A DNA stretch of 64,000 nt from positions 18,479 to 82,478 of the forward strand of contig JADZAC010000030.1 of NCBI GenBank assembly GCA_020852835.1, in the 5' to 3' direction. The notes below the pieces were generated by a model that saw only the letters and a list, made by a program, of their open reading frames with translations, did no database searches and was not told where the DNA came from. The first letter of the stretch is position 1. Every line of letters begins with the position of its first letter. The translations under genes were made by a program, and so were the position numbers. Source of the stretch: Flavobacteriales bacterium. Its GTDB lineage: Bacteria > Bacteroidota > Bacteroidia > Flavobacteriales_F > PHOS-HE28. Positions 46,499 through 56,016 of the stretch are shown in pieces.

Positions 46499-47946
46499 AG
46501 TGCATCACTTACCTGATCCCATTTGCGCTCATCGTTCACCAGGCCAAAGCGCAACCCTATTGGAGCGCTGTAGGCATGGGGCCCACAGGCATAGGCACAT
46601 CGGAGGTAAGGAGCCTCTTCAATGATCCAGTTTCAGACCGCCTGCTGGCAGGCGGCATCTTTTTCAAGATGGCGAACCAGGAAGATACGGTGTGGGCTTT
46701 TGGCCAAGCGGCTTGGAACGGGCACCGGTGGGACAGCATAGCTGCGCGTATATCCGGCGGAAGCGACGAATTCGCCCCGGAAACGTATTGGTTTCTTCGT
46801 TACCAGGGAAGCCTCTATGCGTGCGGCGATTACGCCTTTAGCACACCCAACGGGTTCAACATGGGTTTCGCCAGATTAAACGAACAGGCAATGCAATGGG
46901 AAGCATTGGAGTGCAACAACACTTTGCCAAGTGGTCTGGGCCTGCTTGTTCCGAAAGAACCGCAAGACACCCTGTACGCCACAGGATACGATGGCGTGCT
47001 CTGTGGCCTGTTCCCTCCCACGTGCGTGTACAGTTACGATGGCTCTTCATTCCAACGGTGGGCGCCATTCGATTTGATCCCGGACACTCCCAACCGCGTT
47101 GTCTCCTCTATATTCAAGTTCAATGGAATGACATACATGGCCGGCGCTTTTGCCGATCCTCTGGGCCAGGGGACCATCAACCTGATCCGCTGGAACGGCA
47201 CCGCTTGGGAGCATGTGCCTGGCTGGAACAATATTCCGACCACCATCACGGACTACTCTATCCATGATAATTTGCTGTACTTGGCCGGTGACTTTCTTGA
47301 AGTGAACGCAGGGCCCGGAAATCTTGTAGCCAGTTTTGATGGTACATCCTGGAACAACTTGGGCGGTGGGCTGGGTTGCGTCAACTGCTGGTCCGCCAAT
47401 TCCGTCAATGCGCTACAGTGGTTCCATGGTGAACTTTGGGCCTGCGGCATGTTTGACCGTGCCATGGACCTACAAGCCCATAGTATTGCCAAATGGGATG
47501 GACAACGATGGTGTGTTCCTCCGGGAGATTTTTACCATACGGGCATGGGTCTTGCCAAACTCTATGACATGGCTGTATGGCGGGACAGCCTGTTTGTATG
47601 CGGACTGTTCAATCTTTTAGACGGGGCACCGGCCTACCAGGTGGCCAAATGGATCGGTGGGGCTACAGTAGCGGAATGCAGCACGGTGGGGCTTGACGAA
47701 GCGCATAAGCAGGACCCCCAATTGGAAGTTGTGCCCTTAATGGAACCCGGCCTATGGCGCATACAGTTGCCAGACCTTGGTGTATGGACTTTGGACGTTT
47801 TTAATGTGACGGGAAGGCAGGTTGGACAGTGGCAGGCAAATGGAGTTATGGTGATGGACTTAAGTGCGCGATCACCCGGCATGTACTTGCTACGGGCCAC
47901 CGGGTCCACGGGTGCCTTGCGAAGTACGAAGTTGGTGCGGCCATAA
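46495..47946 (+). CDS. Secreted repeat protein with T9SS-type C-terminus, paralogue 2
   Basis: 483 residues, tandem paralogue of the preceding gene: same block order (YWSAVGMGPTGIGTSEVRSL, VWAFGQAAWNGHRWDSIAAR, LLYLAGDFLEVNAGPGNLVA, WRDSLFVCGLFNLLDG). Signal peptide MKCITYLIPFALIVHQAKA. The C-terminus (LDVFNVTGRQVGQWQ, SPGMYLLRATG) is a T9SS type A-like sorting domain. Last gene of the operon. The 282 bp after it hold only an imperfect GAAGCC/GGCTTC repeat near 48140-48180 and the promoter of the S8 gene. Confidence 0.8.
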   Translation: MKCITYLIPFALIVHQAKAQPYWSAVGMGPTGIGTSEVRSLFNDPVSDRLLAGGIFFKMANQEDTVWAFGQAAWNGHRWDSIAARISGGSDEFAPETYWFLRYQGSLYACGDYAFSTPNGFNMGFARLNEQAMQWEALECNNTLPSGLGLLVPKEPQDTLYATGYDGVLCGLFPPTCVYSYDGSSFQRWAPFDLIPDTPNRVVSSIFKFNGMTYMAGAFADPLGQGTINLIRWNGTAWEHVPGWNNIPTTITDYSIHDNLLYLAGDFLEVNAGPGNLVASFDGTSWNNLGGGLGCVNCWSANSVNALQWFHGELWACGMFDRAMDLQAHSIAKWDGQRWCVPPGDFYHTGMGLAKLYDMAVWRDSLFVCGLFNLLDGAPAYQVAKWIGGATVAECSTVGLDEAHKQDPQLEVVPLMEPGLWRIQLPDLGVWTLDVFNVTGRQVGQWQANGVMVMDLSARSPGMYLLRATGSTGALRSTKLVRP

Positions 47947-48216
47947 CGACCGTTTCCTATACGGCCTGCACCGCACATTGGATCTCGAAGATGGGCAATT
48001 CCAACATGAACGAACTTCAATGCCAACCGGAAATGCCATGAACACTGCACACCATCCCGCAATGATCTTTGGCCCATGCTGCATATCATTGGTATTAGCG
48101 GGAGGCTGCGTTTCCCCGGTCCTGCCCTTTAGTGCAAAGTGAAGAAGCCCTTCGGCTTTCCAAGGCTGAAGGCTGCTTATGCCGCCACAGGCCACGGACG
48201 CCCGGCTTCCTGCGTC

Positions 48217-48224
48217 TATTTTTG
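48217..48224 (+). promoter_or_regulatory. -7 element 4 nt before the S8 protease start
   Basis: TATTTTTG, a perfect TAnnTTTG, then AGCC and ATG 48229. The -33 region shows no TTTG. Confidence 0.55.
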
Positions 48225-48228
48225 AGCC

Positions 48229-50838
48229 ATGCGATCCTTCCTTGCCCCAGCTGTTTTGTGCGTGCTTGCCTGCCTGGTTTCCGTGCTCGCCCATGCCCAA
48301 GCCCCCATTGTTGCCGGCGATGCACTGGTAATGCTGCGACCCCATGTTTCCGCGCACCAGGTGGCGGAAGACTTGGCCCGGGTGCATGGAGCGCCCACCA
48401 AGCTCCACGTGGAAGAAGAGGTCTCCGCGCCGCTGCGGGCCTGGCTCTTCAAGTTCGATACGGCGGCCCTGGGCCAGACCGCCATGCTGCGCGCCCTGCG
48501 CGCGCATCCCGGCGTGCAGCTGGCGCAGAACAACCACCTCATCGCGGAGCGCAACACGCCCAACGACCCGCAGTTCGCCTCGCAGTGGTGGCACCAGAAC
48601 ATCCAGAGCGAGCTGGCCTGGGACATCACCACCGGCGGGGTGACGGCCACGGGCGACACCATCGTGGTGGCCATCATCGAGCAGGCCAGCCTCACCCACC
48701 CGGACCTGGCGGCCAATGCCTGGATCAACCATGGCGAGATCGCCAACAACGGCGTGGATGATGACGCCAACGGCTACGTGGACGACGTGCGCGGTTGGAA
48801 CCCCTCCGCCCAAAACGACGCCGTGTACAACGGATCGCACGGCACCCAGGTGGCCGGCATGATCGGCGCGGTGGGCAACAATGCCGACATGGTGGTGGGC
48901 GCCAACTGGCACGTGAAGATGATGCCCGTGCACTACCAGAACACCCTGGAGTCGAACGTGCTGGCCTCTTACACCTATCCGTTGGTGATGCGCCGGCTTT
49001 ACAACAGCACCGGCGGGCTGCAGGGCGCATTCGTGGTGGCCACCAACGCCAGCTGGGGCGTGGACGGCGGCCAGCCCGAGGATGCCCCGCTGTGGTGCGC
49101 CATGTATGATACCCTGGGCACGGCCGGCGTGCTCAACTGCGGCTCCACCACCAACAACAACGTGAACGTGGACGTGGTGGGCGACCTGCCCACGGCCTGC
49201 CCCAGCGATTACATGATCAGCGTTACGGCCACCAACAGCAACGACATGCGCACCTTCTCGGGCTGGGGGGCCACCACCGTGGATGTGGGCGCCCCGGGTG
49301 AAAACGTGCTCACCACCACGATCAACGGCAGCACGGGCACCACCAGCGGCACCAGCTTTGCCGGCCCGCTCACCGCCGGGGTGATCGCGCTGATGTACAG
49401 CGTGCCCTGCCCCAGCTTGGCCACCTTGGCGCACACCGACCCCACCGAAGCCGCCCTGCGCGTGCGCCAGGCCCTCTTCGATGGCGTGGACCAAGTGGGC
49501 AACCTGCCGGGCAATACCGTTACCGGCGGAAGGATCAACTCCTTCAACAGCGTGCAACTGCTGATGGACAGCTGCGATGCCTGCCCGGCGCCGTACAACC
49601 TGGCGGCCACCAGCGACGCCATCGGCTCGGCCACCCTGAGCTGGAGCGCGCTGCCGGGCACCTATACCCTGCGCTATCGCCAGCAGGGTGCCGGCAGCTG
49701 GACCACGCTGAACGGGCTCACTTCCTTCAGCCAAGCGATCAGCGGCCTGGCCACATGCCAGGTGTATGAATTCCAGATGGCCGCCGATTGCGGCGAGGGC
49801 ACGGGCGACTTCGGCATGACCTACCAGTGGACCAGCGAGGGGTGCTGCACCGCACCGATCACCATCACCGCCACGGCCGCCGATACCACCAGCGGCACGG
49901 TGGCCTGGAGCACCGTGCTGGCTTCCACCAACTACGACCTGCGCTACCGCGTATCGGGCACCACGGCGTGGACCGAGATCAACGGCCTCAACGGCAACAG
50001 CACCACCCTGGCCGGGCTCACCGCGTGCACGGATTACGAAGTGCAAATGCGCAGCAGCTGCGGCGGCACCTTGGCCGAATGGTCGGCCATCGCACCCCTG
50101 CACATCCCGGGCTGCGGCCAATGCGTGGAAGGCGTGTTCTGCCCCAGCGAAGGAGATGACACCAGCTACGAGTGGATCGCCCTGGTGCACGTCAACGGGA
50201 TCAACCGCAGCTCGGGCAACGACGGCGGCTACGCCGGCATCAGCGTCACAGGCCAAACCACCGAGCTCACCATCGGCGCATCCTACCCCGTGGAGTTTGC
50301 TCCCGGCTACGCCTTCTTCAACTACCAGGAATCCTTCACCTTGTGGTTCGACCTTGACCATGACGGGCAGTTCACCACCTCGGAACGGCTCTTCCAGAAC
50401 TTCACCTCGGAGACCACCCCGCTGCAAGGCACCATCACCATACCGGCCTCCGCCACCCCCGGCAAGGTGCGCATGCGCGTGCTGATGAAGGACAGCTCCC
50501 ACCCGGCCAGCGGCTGCCTGGAATATTCCTACGGCGAAACCGAAGACTACTGCGTGACCTTGGTGGACCAGTGGATCGGCGTGGGCGAGGCGCCCGCGCA
50601 GCTTCCGGTCCGGCTCTACCCCCAGCCGGCCGATGAAGTGCTCCACCTCGCCGTGGAAGCCGCCGGAACCTTGCAACTGGCCGTTACGGACATGACCGGG
50701 CGGACCGTGCTGGAACAGGCCGTGAACGGCAGCAATGCCGTATTGGGCACAGCGCAACTGGGCGCCGGCATGTACCAATACCGGTTGGAGCAGCACGGCG
50801 CCCTGGTGGCACGCGGCAACTTCATGGTGGTGCACTGA
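48229..50838 (+). CDS. S8 subtilisin-like T9SS protease with Asp-to-Glu change in the triad
   Basis: 869 residues. Signal peptide 1-24 (ending VLAHAQ); inhibitor-like prodomain to about residue 110; S8 domain about 120-450. His204 (GSHGTQVAGMI) and Ser376 (GTTSGTSFAG) are present, but the Asp of the triad is replaced by Glu151 (VVVAIIEQASLTHPDL; codon GAG at 48679-48681). The following DDDANGYVDDVRGWN block is normal for secreted subtilases of this phylum. Two fibronectin type III-like domains (about 455-630) and a GEVED domain (FTLWFDLDHDGQFTTSERLF, about 650-780) precede a T9SS type A sorting domain (LYPQPADEVLHLAV, GAGMYQYRL). It may be a weak protease or a binding protein. Confidence 0.88.
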   Translation: MRSFLAPAVLCVLACLVSVLAHAQAPIVAGDALVMLRPHVSAHQVAEDLARVHGAPTKLHVEEEVSAPLRAWLFKFDTAALGQTAMLRALRAHPGVQLAQNNHLIAERNTPNDPQFASQWWHQNIQSELAWDITTGGVTATGDTIVVAIIEQASLTHPDLAANAWINHGEIANNGVDDDANGYVDDVRGWNPSAQNDAVYNGSHGTQVAGMIGAVGNNADMVVGANWHVKMMPVHYQNTLESNVLASYTYPLVMRRLYNSTGGLQGAFVVATNASWGVDGGQPEDAPLWCAMYDTLGTAGVLNCGSTTNNNVNVDVVGDLPTACPSDYMISVTATNSNDMRTFSGWGATTVDVGAPGENVLTTTINGSTGTTSGTSFAGPLTAGVIALMYSVPCPSLATLAHTDPTEAALRVRQALFDGVDQVGNLPGNTVTGGRINSFNSVQLLMDSCDACPAPYNLAATSDAIGSATLSWSALPGTYTLRYRQQGAGSWTTLNGLTSFSQAISGLATCQVYEFQMAADCGEGTGDFGMTYQWTSEGCCTAPITITATAADTTSGTVAWSTVLASTNYDLRYRVSGTTAWTEINGLNGNSTTLAGLTACTDYEVQMRSSCGGTLAEWSAIAPLHIPGCGQCVEGVFCPSEGDDTSYEWIALVHVNGINRSSGNDGGYAGISVTGQTTELTIGASYPVEFAPGYAFFNYQESFTLWFDLDHDGQFTTSERLFQNFTSETTPLQGTITIPASATPGKVRMRVLMKDSSHPASGCLEYSYGETEDYCVTLVDQWIGVGEAPAQLPVRLYPQPADEVLHLAVEAAGTLQLAVTDMTGRTVLEQAVNGSNAVLGTAQLGAGMYQYRLEQHGALVARGNFMVVH

Positions 50839-50900
50839 AGCGCAGCCGCAACGCAATGCCCCCACCGGGGGCTCCAACCTGCGCCCGGCCCGGCGCCAGC

Positions 50901-50908
50901 TACCTTCG
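50901..50908 (+). promoter_or_regulatory. -7 variant element 5 nt before the GT2 GTG start
   Basis: TACCTTCG (TAnnTTTG with T to C), then GCGCC and GTG 50914. Supports the non-ATG start. Confidence 0.45.
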
Positions 50909-50913
50909 GCGCC

Positions 50914-51669
50914 GTGGAACTCTCTGCGGTCATCATCACTTTCAACGAGGAGCGCAACATTGCGCGGTGCCTGGCTTCCCTGAAGGACGTGGCCGACGAC
51001 ATTGTTGTTGTGGATTCGTACAGCACCGATGCCACGGAACGGATCGCCCGCGAACACGGGGCGCGCTTTGTGCAGCACAAGTTCGAGGGACACATCGAGC
51101 AGAAGAACTGGGCCATCACGCAAGCCCGCTATCCGTGGGTGCTTTCGCTTGATGCGGACGAGGCCTTGGACCCTGTGCTGCAAGCAGAGGTGCTGCGGGT
51201 GAAGCACGGCGCACAGGCCGACGGCTACACCATGAACCGCCTGACGAACTACTGCGGCCGGTGGATCCGCCATGGCGGTTGGTACCCGGACACGAAACTG
51301 CGCCTGTGGGACAGCCGCAAGGGCAAGTGGGGCGGCACCAACCCGCACGATCGATTCGAGCTGGATCCGGGGGCACGCATCGCGCATTTGAAAGGCCACC
51401 TGCTGCACTACAGCTTCTATACGGTGGCGGAACACGGGCGGCAAGTGGAGAAATTCGCCGCCATCGCCGCGAAGGCGGCCCATGCCAAAGGCAAGCGTCC
51501 GGGCCCGCTCCAGGCGGTGTTTTCGCCGGTATGGAGGTTCGTGCACGGCTACCTCATCCGCGGCGGTTTCCTGGACGGTGGCGCGGGCTTCACCATTGCG
51601 CGGTTGAGCGCCCGCGCCAAGCGCCTGAAATACACCGAGCTGGCACGCTTGAACAGAAAAAGGCCATGA
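50914..51669 (+). CDS. Family 2 glycosyltransferase (WaaE/KdtX-like)
   Basis: 251 residues with a GT-A fold: ELSAVIITFNEERNIARCL at the N-terminus, DDIVVVDSYSTDAT (nucleotide-sugar site), and WVLSLDADEALD, where DAD is the metal-binding DxD motif (about residue 85). The pattern FEGHIEQKNWA is typical of WaaE-like transferases acting on lipopolysaccharide core. Donor and acceptor are not given by sequence. The start is GTG. It overlaps the GT4 gene by ATGA. Confidence 0.85.
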   Translation: MELSAVIITFNEERNIARCLASLKDVADDIVVVDSYSTDATERIAREHGARFVQHKFEGHIEQKNWAITQARYPWVLSLDADEALDPVLQAEVLRVKHGAQADGYTMNRLTNYCGRWIRHGGWYPDTKLRLWDSRKGKWGGTNPHDRFELDPGARIAHLKGHLLHYSFYTVAEHGRQVEKFAAIAAKAAHAKGKRPGPLQAVFSPVWRFVHGYLIRGGFLDGGAGFTIARLSARAKRLKYTELARLNRKRP

Positions 51670-52793
51670 TGCCGCGCGTGATCCACCTGAGCACGGCCCG
51701 TACCTGGCGCGGCGGGGAGCAGCAAGTGGCCTACCTCGTGGAAGAGTTGCACACGATGGGCGCTGCGCAATTGGTGGTCTGCGCCAGTGGATCGCCCATG
51801 GAATCCTTCTGCAACAAGATCGGCATGGCCCACCGCACCTTGGGCTTCCGCGCTTCCTTCGACCCCCTCAATGCCCGCCGCTTGGCAGGCATTGCACGCA
51901 CTTGGCGGGCAGACCTGCTGCACACGCATGACTCCCACGGCCATACGGCCGCGATCCTGGCCAACACGCTCTTCGGCATGCACCTGCCGTTGGTGGTGAG
52001 CCGCCGCGTGGACTTCCCCATCAGCAGCAGTTTCAGCGCGCGCTGGAAATACGGGCACTCCTCGGTGAAGCGCATCCTGTGCGTGAGTGATGCCATCAAC
52101 GCCATGACCGCACCGGCCTTGAAGCGGCCCGGAGTGTTGCGCACAGTGCATTCAGGCATCGACCCCGCGCGCTTCGCCGCCGGTGCCGACGGCAGGTTGC
52201 GCACGGCATTGCACCTGGACCCCGGCGTGCCGCTGGTGGGCAATGTGGCGGCACTGGCCCCGCACAAGGACCTGTTCACCTTCATCCGCATGGCCGCGGT
52301 GGTGCATGCCCAAGCGCCCGGCGTGCGCTTTGTGCTGATCGGCGAGGGCGAGCTGCGGGCCCGGTTGGAAGCGGCCGCGCAGCAGGCAGGCCTCGGGGCC
52401 GTGCTCCAATTCACGGGCTTCCGCAAGGATGTGGACCGGCTGCTGCCCGAACTGGACGTGATGGCGATGACCTCGCGCACCGAGGGCCTGGGCACCTCCA
52501 TCCTGGATGCTTTCGCCGCCCGTGTGCCGGTGGTGGCCACCGCCGCCGGGGGCATTCCGGAACTGATCACCGACGGGGAGACGGGCCTGCTGCGGCCCGT
52601 GGGCGATGATGCCGCATTGGCGCAAGCGGTGATCGCCGTACTGCACGACCGGGCCTTGCGCGACCGCCTGGTGCAGGGCGCCACTGCCAAGCTGCAGGGC
52701 TTCACGCGGCAGGCCACGGCCCGGGCCACGCTGCACGAATATCACTCCGTGCTGGCGGAGCTGCGCGGCGCGGCGAACACGAACAGCGCGTAG
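51666..52793 (+). CDS. Family 4 glycosyltransferase
   Basis: 375 residues with a GT-B fold: N-terminal acceptor domain (RGGEQQVAYLVEEL near residue 17, LLHTHDSHGHTAAILA near 85) and C-terminal donor domain (LVGNVAALAPHKDLFTFI, FTGFRKDVDRLLPELDVMAM, SRTEGLGTSILDAFA with the E-x7-E signature, GGIPELITDG). It probably builds surface polysaccharide or lipopolysaccharide with the GT2. Start at 51666 overlaps the GT2 stop (ATGA). Its 3' end overlaps the converging ligase gene by 52 bp. Confidence 0.88.
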   Translation: MMPRVIHLSTARTWRGGEQQVAYLVEELHTMGAAQLVVCASGSPMESFCNKIGMAHRTLGFRASFDPLNARRLAGIARTWRADLLHTHDSHGHTAAILANTLFGMHLPLVVSRRVDFPISSSFSARWKYGHSSVKRILCVSDAINAMTAPALKRPGVLRTVHSGIDPARFAAGADGRLRTALHLDPGVPLVGNVAALAPHKDLFTFIRMAAVVHAQAPGVRFVLIGEGELRARLEAAAQQAGLGAVLQFTGFRKDVDRLLPELDVMAMTSRTEGLGTSILDAFAARVPVVATAAGGIPELITDGETGLLRPVGDDAALAQAVIAVLHDRALRDRLVQGATAKLQGFTRQATARATLHEYHSVLAELRGAANTNSA

Positions 52794-54304
52794 TATAGCG
52801 CGAAGAAGGTGGCTCCGGGCTGGGTTTCCAGCGTGTCCTCGCTCAGGCAGGAAAGCAGGAAGATGATGGCCCAGGCCGTGAACAGTGGATGGCCGAACGC
52901 CCGGTTGCGCACTGCGGGCCACCACCAGCAGAACAGGCTCCAGAGCAGGCCGAACGCGCCGAAGCTGATCAAGAGCGTGAGGTACTCGTTGTGCGCGCGC
53001 AAGCGCCACCTTTCGTGCAGCGGGCTGCGCAGCTGCACGAAGGCTTCGTTGAAGGCCCGCTGCGTATCGCCGGTGCCCACGCCAACAAGCCAATGTTCCC
53101 GGGCAATGTGCAGCCCGGCGCGGGCGAACTCCAGCCGCATGGTCACCGAATGTCCGTTGGGGTCGCCCGTGGTGCGGTACACGTCCAGCTCGTACAACAC
53201 CTGCTCCAGGCGTGCACGCAGGGCACCCTGCCGGCCCTCCACCACACTGGTCATGCCCTGTTCGATGCGCCTCACGTCCTGTGGTGCCAACGCCTGCACC
53301 CCGGTGGAGTCCTTGCGCAGGTCCATGCTGGCCAGGTAGCGGATCAGGGTGGAACGGAGCGGCTGGCCCAGGCCATCCTTGCCGTCGAAGTTGAACGTGC
53401 TGCGGCGCTCCCAGGTGCGTTTGAGCTCCTTGTCCGCCACATTGATCCACACGTAATGGCCGTTTTCCAGCTGCGGGTTGCGCAGGTCGTGGTAGTACAC
53501 TTCGCCCCCGGCACTGGCGCGGTCCAAGTATTGCAACAGCGCGGGATCGTGGCGGGAATAGCCCAGCCACACGGAAAGCAGGAAGGCGGCCGCGCCGGCC
53601 ACTCCGGCCAACAACAACACCGCCCCCGCCCAACGCCATTGGCCGGTTCCGTGGCGGAGCTTCCGCCAGGCGCCGTAGAGCGCCAAGGACACCAGCACCA
53701 GCAATGGCGCCAGGCTGCTGAGCAAGGCCAGAAAGCCAAGGCATTGGGCCACCCCCAGCAGGTGGGCGGCACGCTCTGCCGCACGCTGCGGCCAGTAGTG
53801 CACGAACACGGCCATGCTGAAGCAGAGCATGAGCCCCAGGCGGATGTGGCTGATGAACGGTGAGAGCTCGCGGTATTGGCCCAGGGCCATCACCTCATGG
53901 CGCAAGGCCAGGCATGCCAACGTGCTGGCCGTTGCGCTCCACGCCCCAAGCAGCAACACGTGCTTGAGCTGCCGGGCCGACAAGCGGGGCACCGTGCCGA
54001 GCACCAGGCCGAAGACGGGCACCGGCAAGAGGATGCGGCAGAGGTCCACGCCCCATTTCAGGTCGCTGGTCCAGGCCAGGCCGAGCACGTGCAGGCCGAA
54101 GAAGGAGAGGAAGACGGCGCTTTCGCGCGTGGTGAGGGCTTGTTTGAACCGCCGGCCCAAAGCGCGTTGCGCAACGCCTTCCCAGAGCCAATTGCCCACG
54201 AGGATGAACTGGGAGATGCTCAGCAACGATTCGGACCAAGGCATTGCCGCCAATGCCATGGCGATGGCGCCGAGGTGCACTTGCCGATGGATGCTGCCCT
54301 TCAT
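52742..54304 (-). CDS. O-antigen ligase-like polysaccharide membrane protein (Wzy_C family)
   Basis: 520 residues with about ten to twelve transmembrane helices and one large periplasmic loop (about residues 250-400). The Wzy_C-type core HEYLTLLISFGAFGLLW with an upstream REHWLVGVGTG block is present (near residue 390-445). Such enzymes ligate or polymerise lipid-linked polysaccharide at the outer face of the inner membrane. It lies beside GT2 and GT4, which fits a surface-polysaccharide role. It is downstream of the S41 peptidase on the same strand, 28 bp away. Confidence 0.8.
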   Translation of the reverse strand: MKGSIHRQVHLGAIAMALAAMPWSESLLSISQFILVGNWLWEGVAQRALGRRFKQALTTRESAVFLSFFGLHVLGLAWTSDLKWGVDLCRILLPVPVFGLVLGTVPRLSARQLKHVLLLGAWSATASTLACLALRHEVMALGQYRELSPFISHIRLGLMLCFSMAVFVHYWPQRAAERAAHLLGVAQCLGFLALLSSLAPLLVLVSLALYGAWRKLRHGTGQWRWAGAVLLLAGVAGAAAFLLSVWLGYSRHDPALLQYLDRASAGGEVYYHDLRNPQLENGHYVWINVADKELKRTWERRSTFNFDGKDGLGQPLRSTLIRYLASMDLRKDSTGVQALAPQDVRRIEQGMTSVVEGRQGALRARLEQVLYELDVYRTTGDPNGHSVTMRLEFARAGLHIAREHWLVGVGTGDTQRAFNEAFVQLRSPLHERWRLRAHNEYLTLLISFGAFGLLWSLFCWWWPAVRNRAFGHPLFTAWAIIFLLSCLSEDTLETQPGATFFALYYALFVFAAPRSSASTE

Positions 54305-54332
54305 GCGGGGCCGGGCGCAGGGGCCGCCGTGA

Positions 54333-56003
54333 TCAGTTGGTCTTGTAGGTGCCGGCCAACACCTCCTTGTACGCCGGGCCGTTCAATACGCGCAACGCCT
54401 CCAGCACCACGGGGTCGGTGGCGAGCATGGCCTTGGCGCGGCCGGTCTGGAAATAATAGCGCCCCACGATCTCGGCCTTCAGCACTTCCTCGATCTCCGG
54501 CCGGAAGCGGTTGAGCACTTCCATTTGGTCGGGGTTGAGCTCGGTGCGCAAGGCATCGATGGCGCCTTTCGCCTGATCGTAGTAGCGTTCCTTTTGGGCG
54601 TCGGCCACCAGCTTGTCCAAGTCGTCCAGGCTGGAGGTGGTGTAGGCGAATTTCCGTTCCTTGACAAACTGCAGGAACTGCCCGAAGAGCTCGTCGCTGA
54701 TGGCGAAGGTGCCCGCCGGGGCGATGGACGGGTGCTGCCATTGGAAGCGGTTGGCGAAATCGAAGAAGAGGTCTTCACCGTACAGGCCCAGCACCACTTT
54801 GGGCATTTCGGGCAAGTCCACGCCTATGTCCGGAGCGATGCCGCGCCCGTCGTACACGGTGCGGCCATTGGCTGTTTTGAAGGCGCGGATGGTGGAATCG
54901 GCCTTGATCACGGCCATGCCGGTGCTGTCGTGGTGGGCGTAATCCACCTTTTGGATGCAGCGGCCGCTGGGGATGTAGTACTTGGCCACGGTCACCTTCA
55001 GCTTGCTGTTGTAGAAGAGGTCGCGGGTTTGCTGCACCAGCCCCTTGCCGAAGGTGCGCTGGCCCACTACCACGGCGCGGTCGAGGTCTTGGAGGGCGCC
55101 CGCCACGATCTCGCTGGCCGAGGCGGAGCCGGTGTCCACCAGCACGGCCAGGGGCATCTCCATGTCCAAGGGTTCGCTGAGGGTTTTGTAGGTCTTGTCC
55201 CACTCATCGATCTTGCCGCGGGTTTCCACCACGGTATTGCCTTTGGGCACCCAGATGTTGACGATGTTGATGGCTTCGCGCAGCAGGCCGCCGCCGTTGC
55301 CGCGCAGGTCGAGCACCACTTTTTGCGCGCCTTGTTCCTTGAGCTGCTTGAAGGCGTTGCGCACCTCGGTGCCGGCGGTTTGGGTGAAGCTGTTGAGCTT
55401 GATGTAGCCCACCTTGCCCACGGTGTCGATCATGGCTTGGTAGGGCACGTCGGGGATCTTGATCTCCTCGCGGATGAGCACGTGGTCCTGCGCGGGCTGG
55501 TCGTTGCGGCTGATGCGCACCTTCACCTGGGTGCCGGCCTGGCCTTTGAGCAGCTTGCTCACTTCATCGGTGCCCATGCCCGTGGTGCTGCGCCCGTCCA
55601 CTTCCAGGATGCGGTCGCCGGCGCGGATGCCGTCCTTCATGGCGGGATAATTCTCGTAGGGCTCGCTGACCATCACGCCGTCTTCCTTCTTGCGGATCAT
55701 GGCGCCGATGCCCCCGTACTGGCCGGTGGTCATGAAGCGGTAATCCTCCAGGTCGCTTTCGGGGATGTACTGCGTGTAGGGGTCGAGGCTTTCGAGCATG
55801 GCATCGATGCCGGTGCCGATGAGCTCACCGGGGTTCACCTCATCCACGTAGTAGATGTTGATGTCCTTGTAGAGTTCGTTGAAGATCTCCAGGTTTTTGC
55901 CCACCTCGAAAAAGTTGTCGCCGGCGGCGATGGTGAAGGCCCCGCCCGCCACGAGGGCCAGGCCGGCAGCGGTGGTTTTCCAGGAACTGAACGGATGTTT
56001 CAT
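54333..56003 (-). CDS. S41 family carboxyl-terminal processing peptidase
   Basis: 556 residues. N-terminal signal anchor KTTAAGLALVAGGAFTIAAG; PDZ domain about residues 85-165 (GGIGAMIRKKEDGVMVSEPY, IRAGDRILEVDG); catalytic domain with Ser in TGSASASEIVAGAL and Lys in GQRTFGKGLVQQT (Ser-Lys dyad); C-terminal helical domain after residue 390. Family members trim protein C-termini in the periplasm. The start MKHPFSSWK is chosen at the signal anchor; the frame runs further upstream across yidD and rnpA as antisense noise. Follows yidD by 13 bp. Confidence 0.93.
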   Translation of the reverse strand: MKHPFSSWKTTAAGLALVAGGAFTIAAGDNFFEVGKNLEIFNELYKDINIYYVDEVNPGELIGTGIDAMLESLDPYTQYIPESDLEDYRFMTTGQYGGIGAMIRKKEDGVMVSEPYENYPAMKDGIRAGDRILEVDGRSTTGMGTDEVSKLLKGQAGTQVKVRISRNDQPAQDHVLIREEIKIPDVPYQAMIDTVGKVGYIKLNSFTQTAGTEVRNAFKQLKEQGAQKVVLDLRGNGGGLLREAINIVNIWVPKGNTVVETRGKIDEWDKTYKTLSEPLDMEMPLAVLVDTGSASASEIVAGALQDLDRAVVVGQRTFGKGLVQQTRDLFYNSKLKVTVAKYYIPSGRCIQKVDYAHHDSTGMAVIKADSTIRAFKTANGRTVYDGRGIAPDIGVDLPEMPKVVLGLYGEDLFFDFANRFQWQHPSIAPAGTFAISDELFGQFLQFVKERKFAYTTSSLDDLDKLVADAQKERYYDQAKGAIDALRTELNPDQMEVLNRFRPEIEEVLKAEIVGRYYFQTGRAKAMLATDPVVLEALRVLNGPAYKEVLAGTYKTN

Positions 56004-56016
56004 GTGCAAGGGGGGA

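Noticed and set aside
47890..51546. A 1218-codon open frame on the minus strand
   Set aside because: It lies antisense to the S8 protease and GT2 genes, has no domain, and its His/Gly/Val-rich composition is that of a mirror frame of GC-rich coding DNA.
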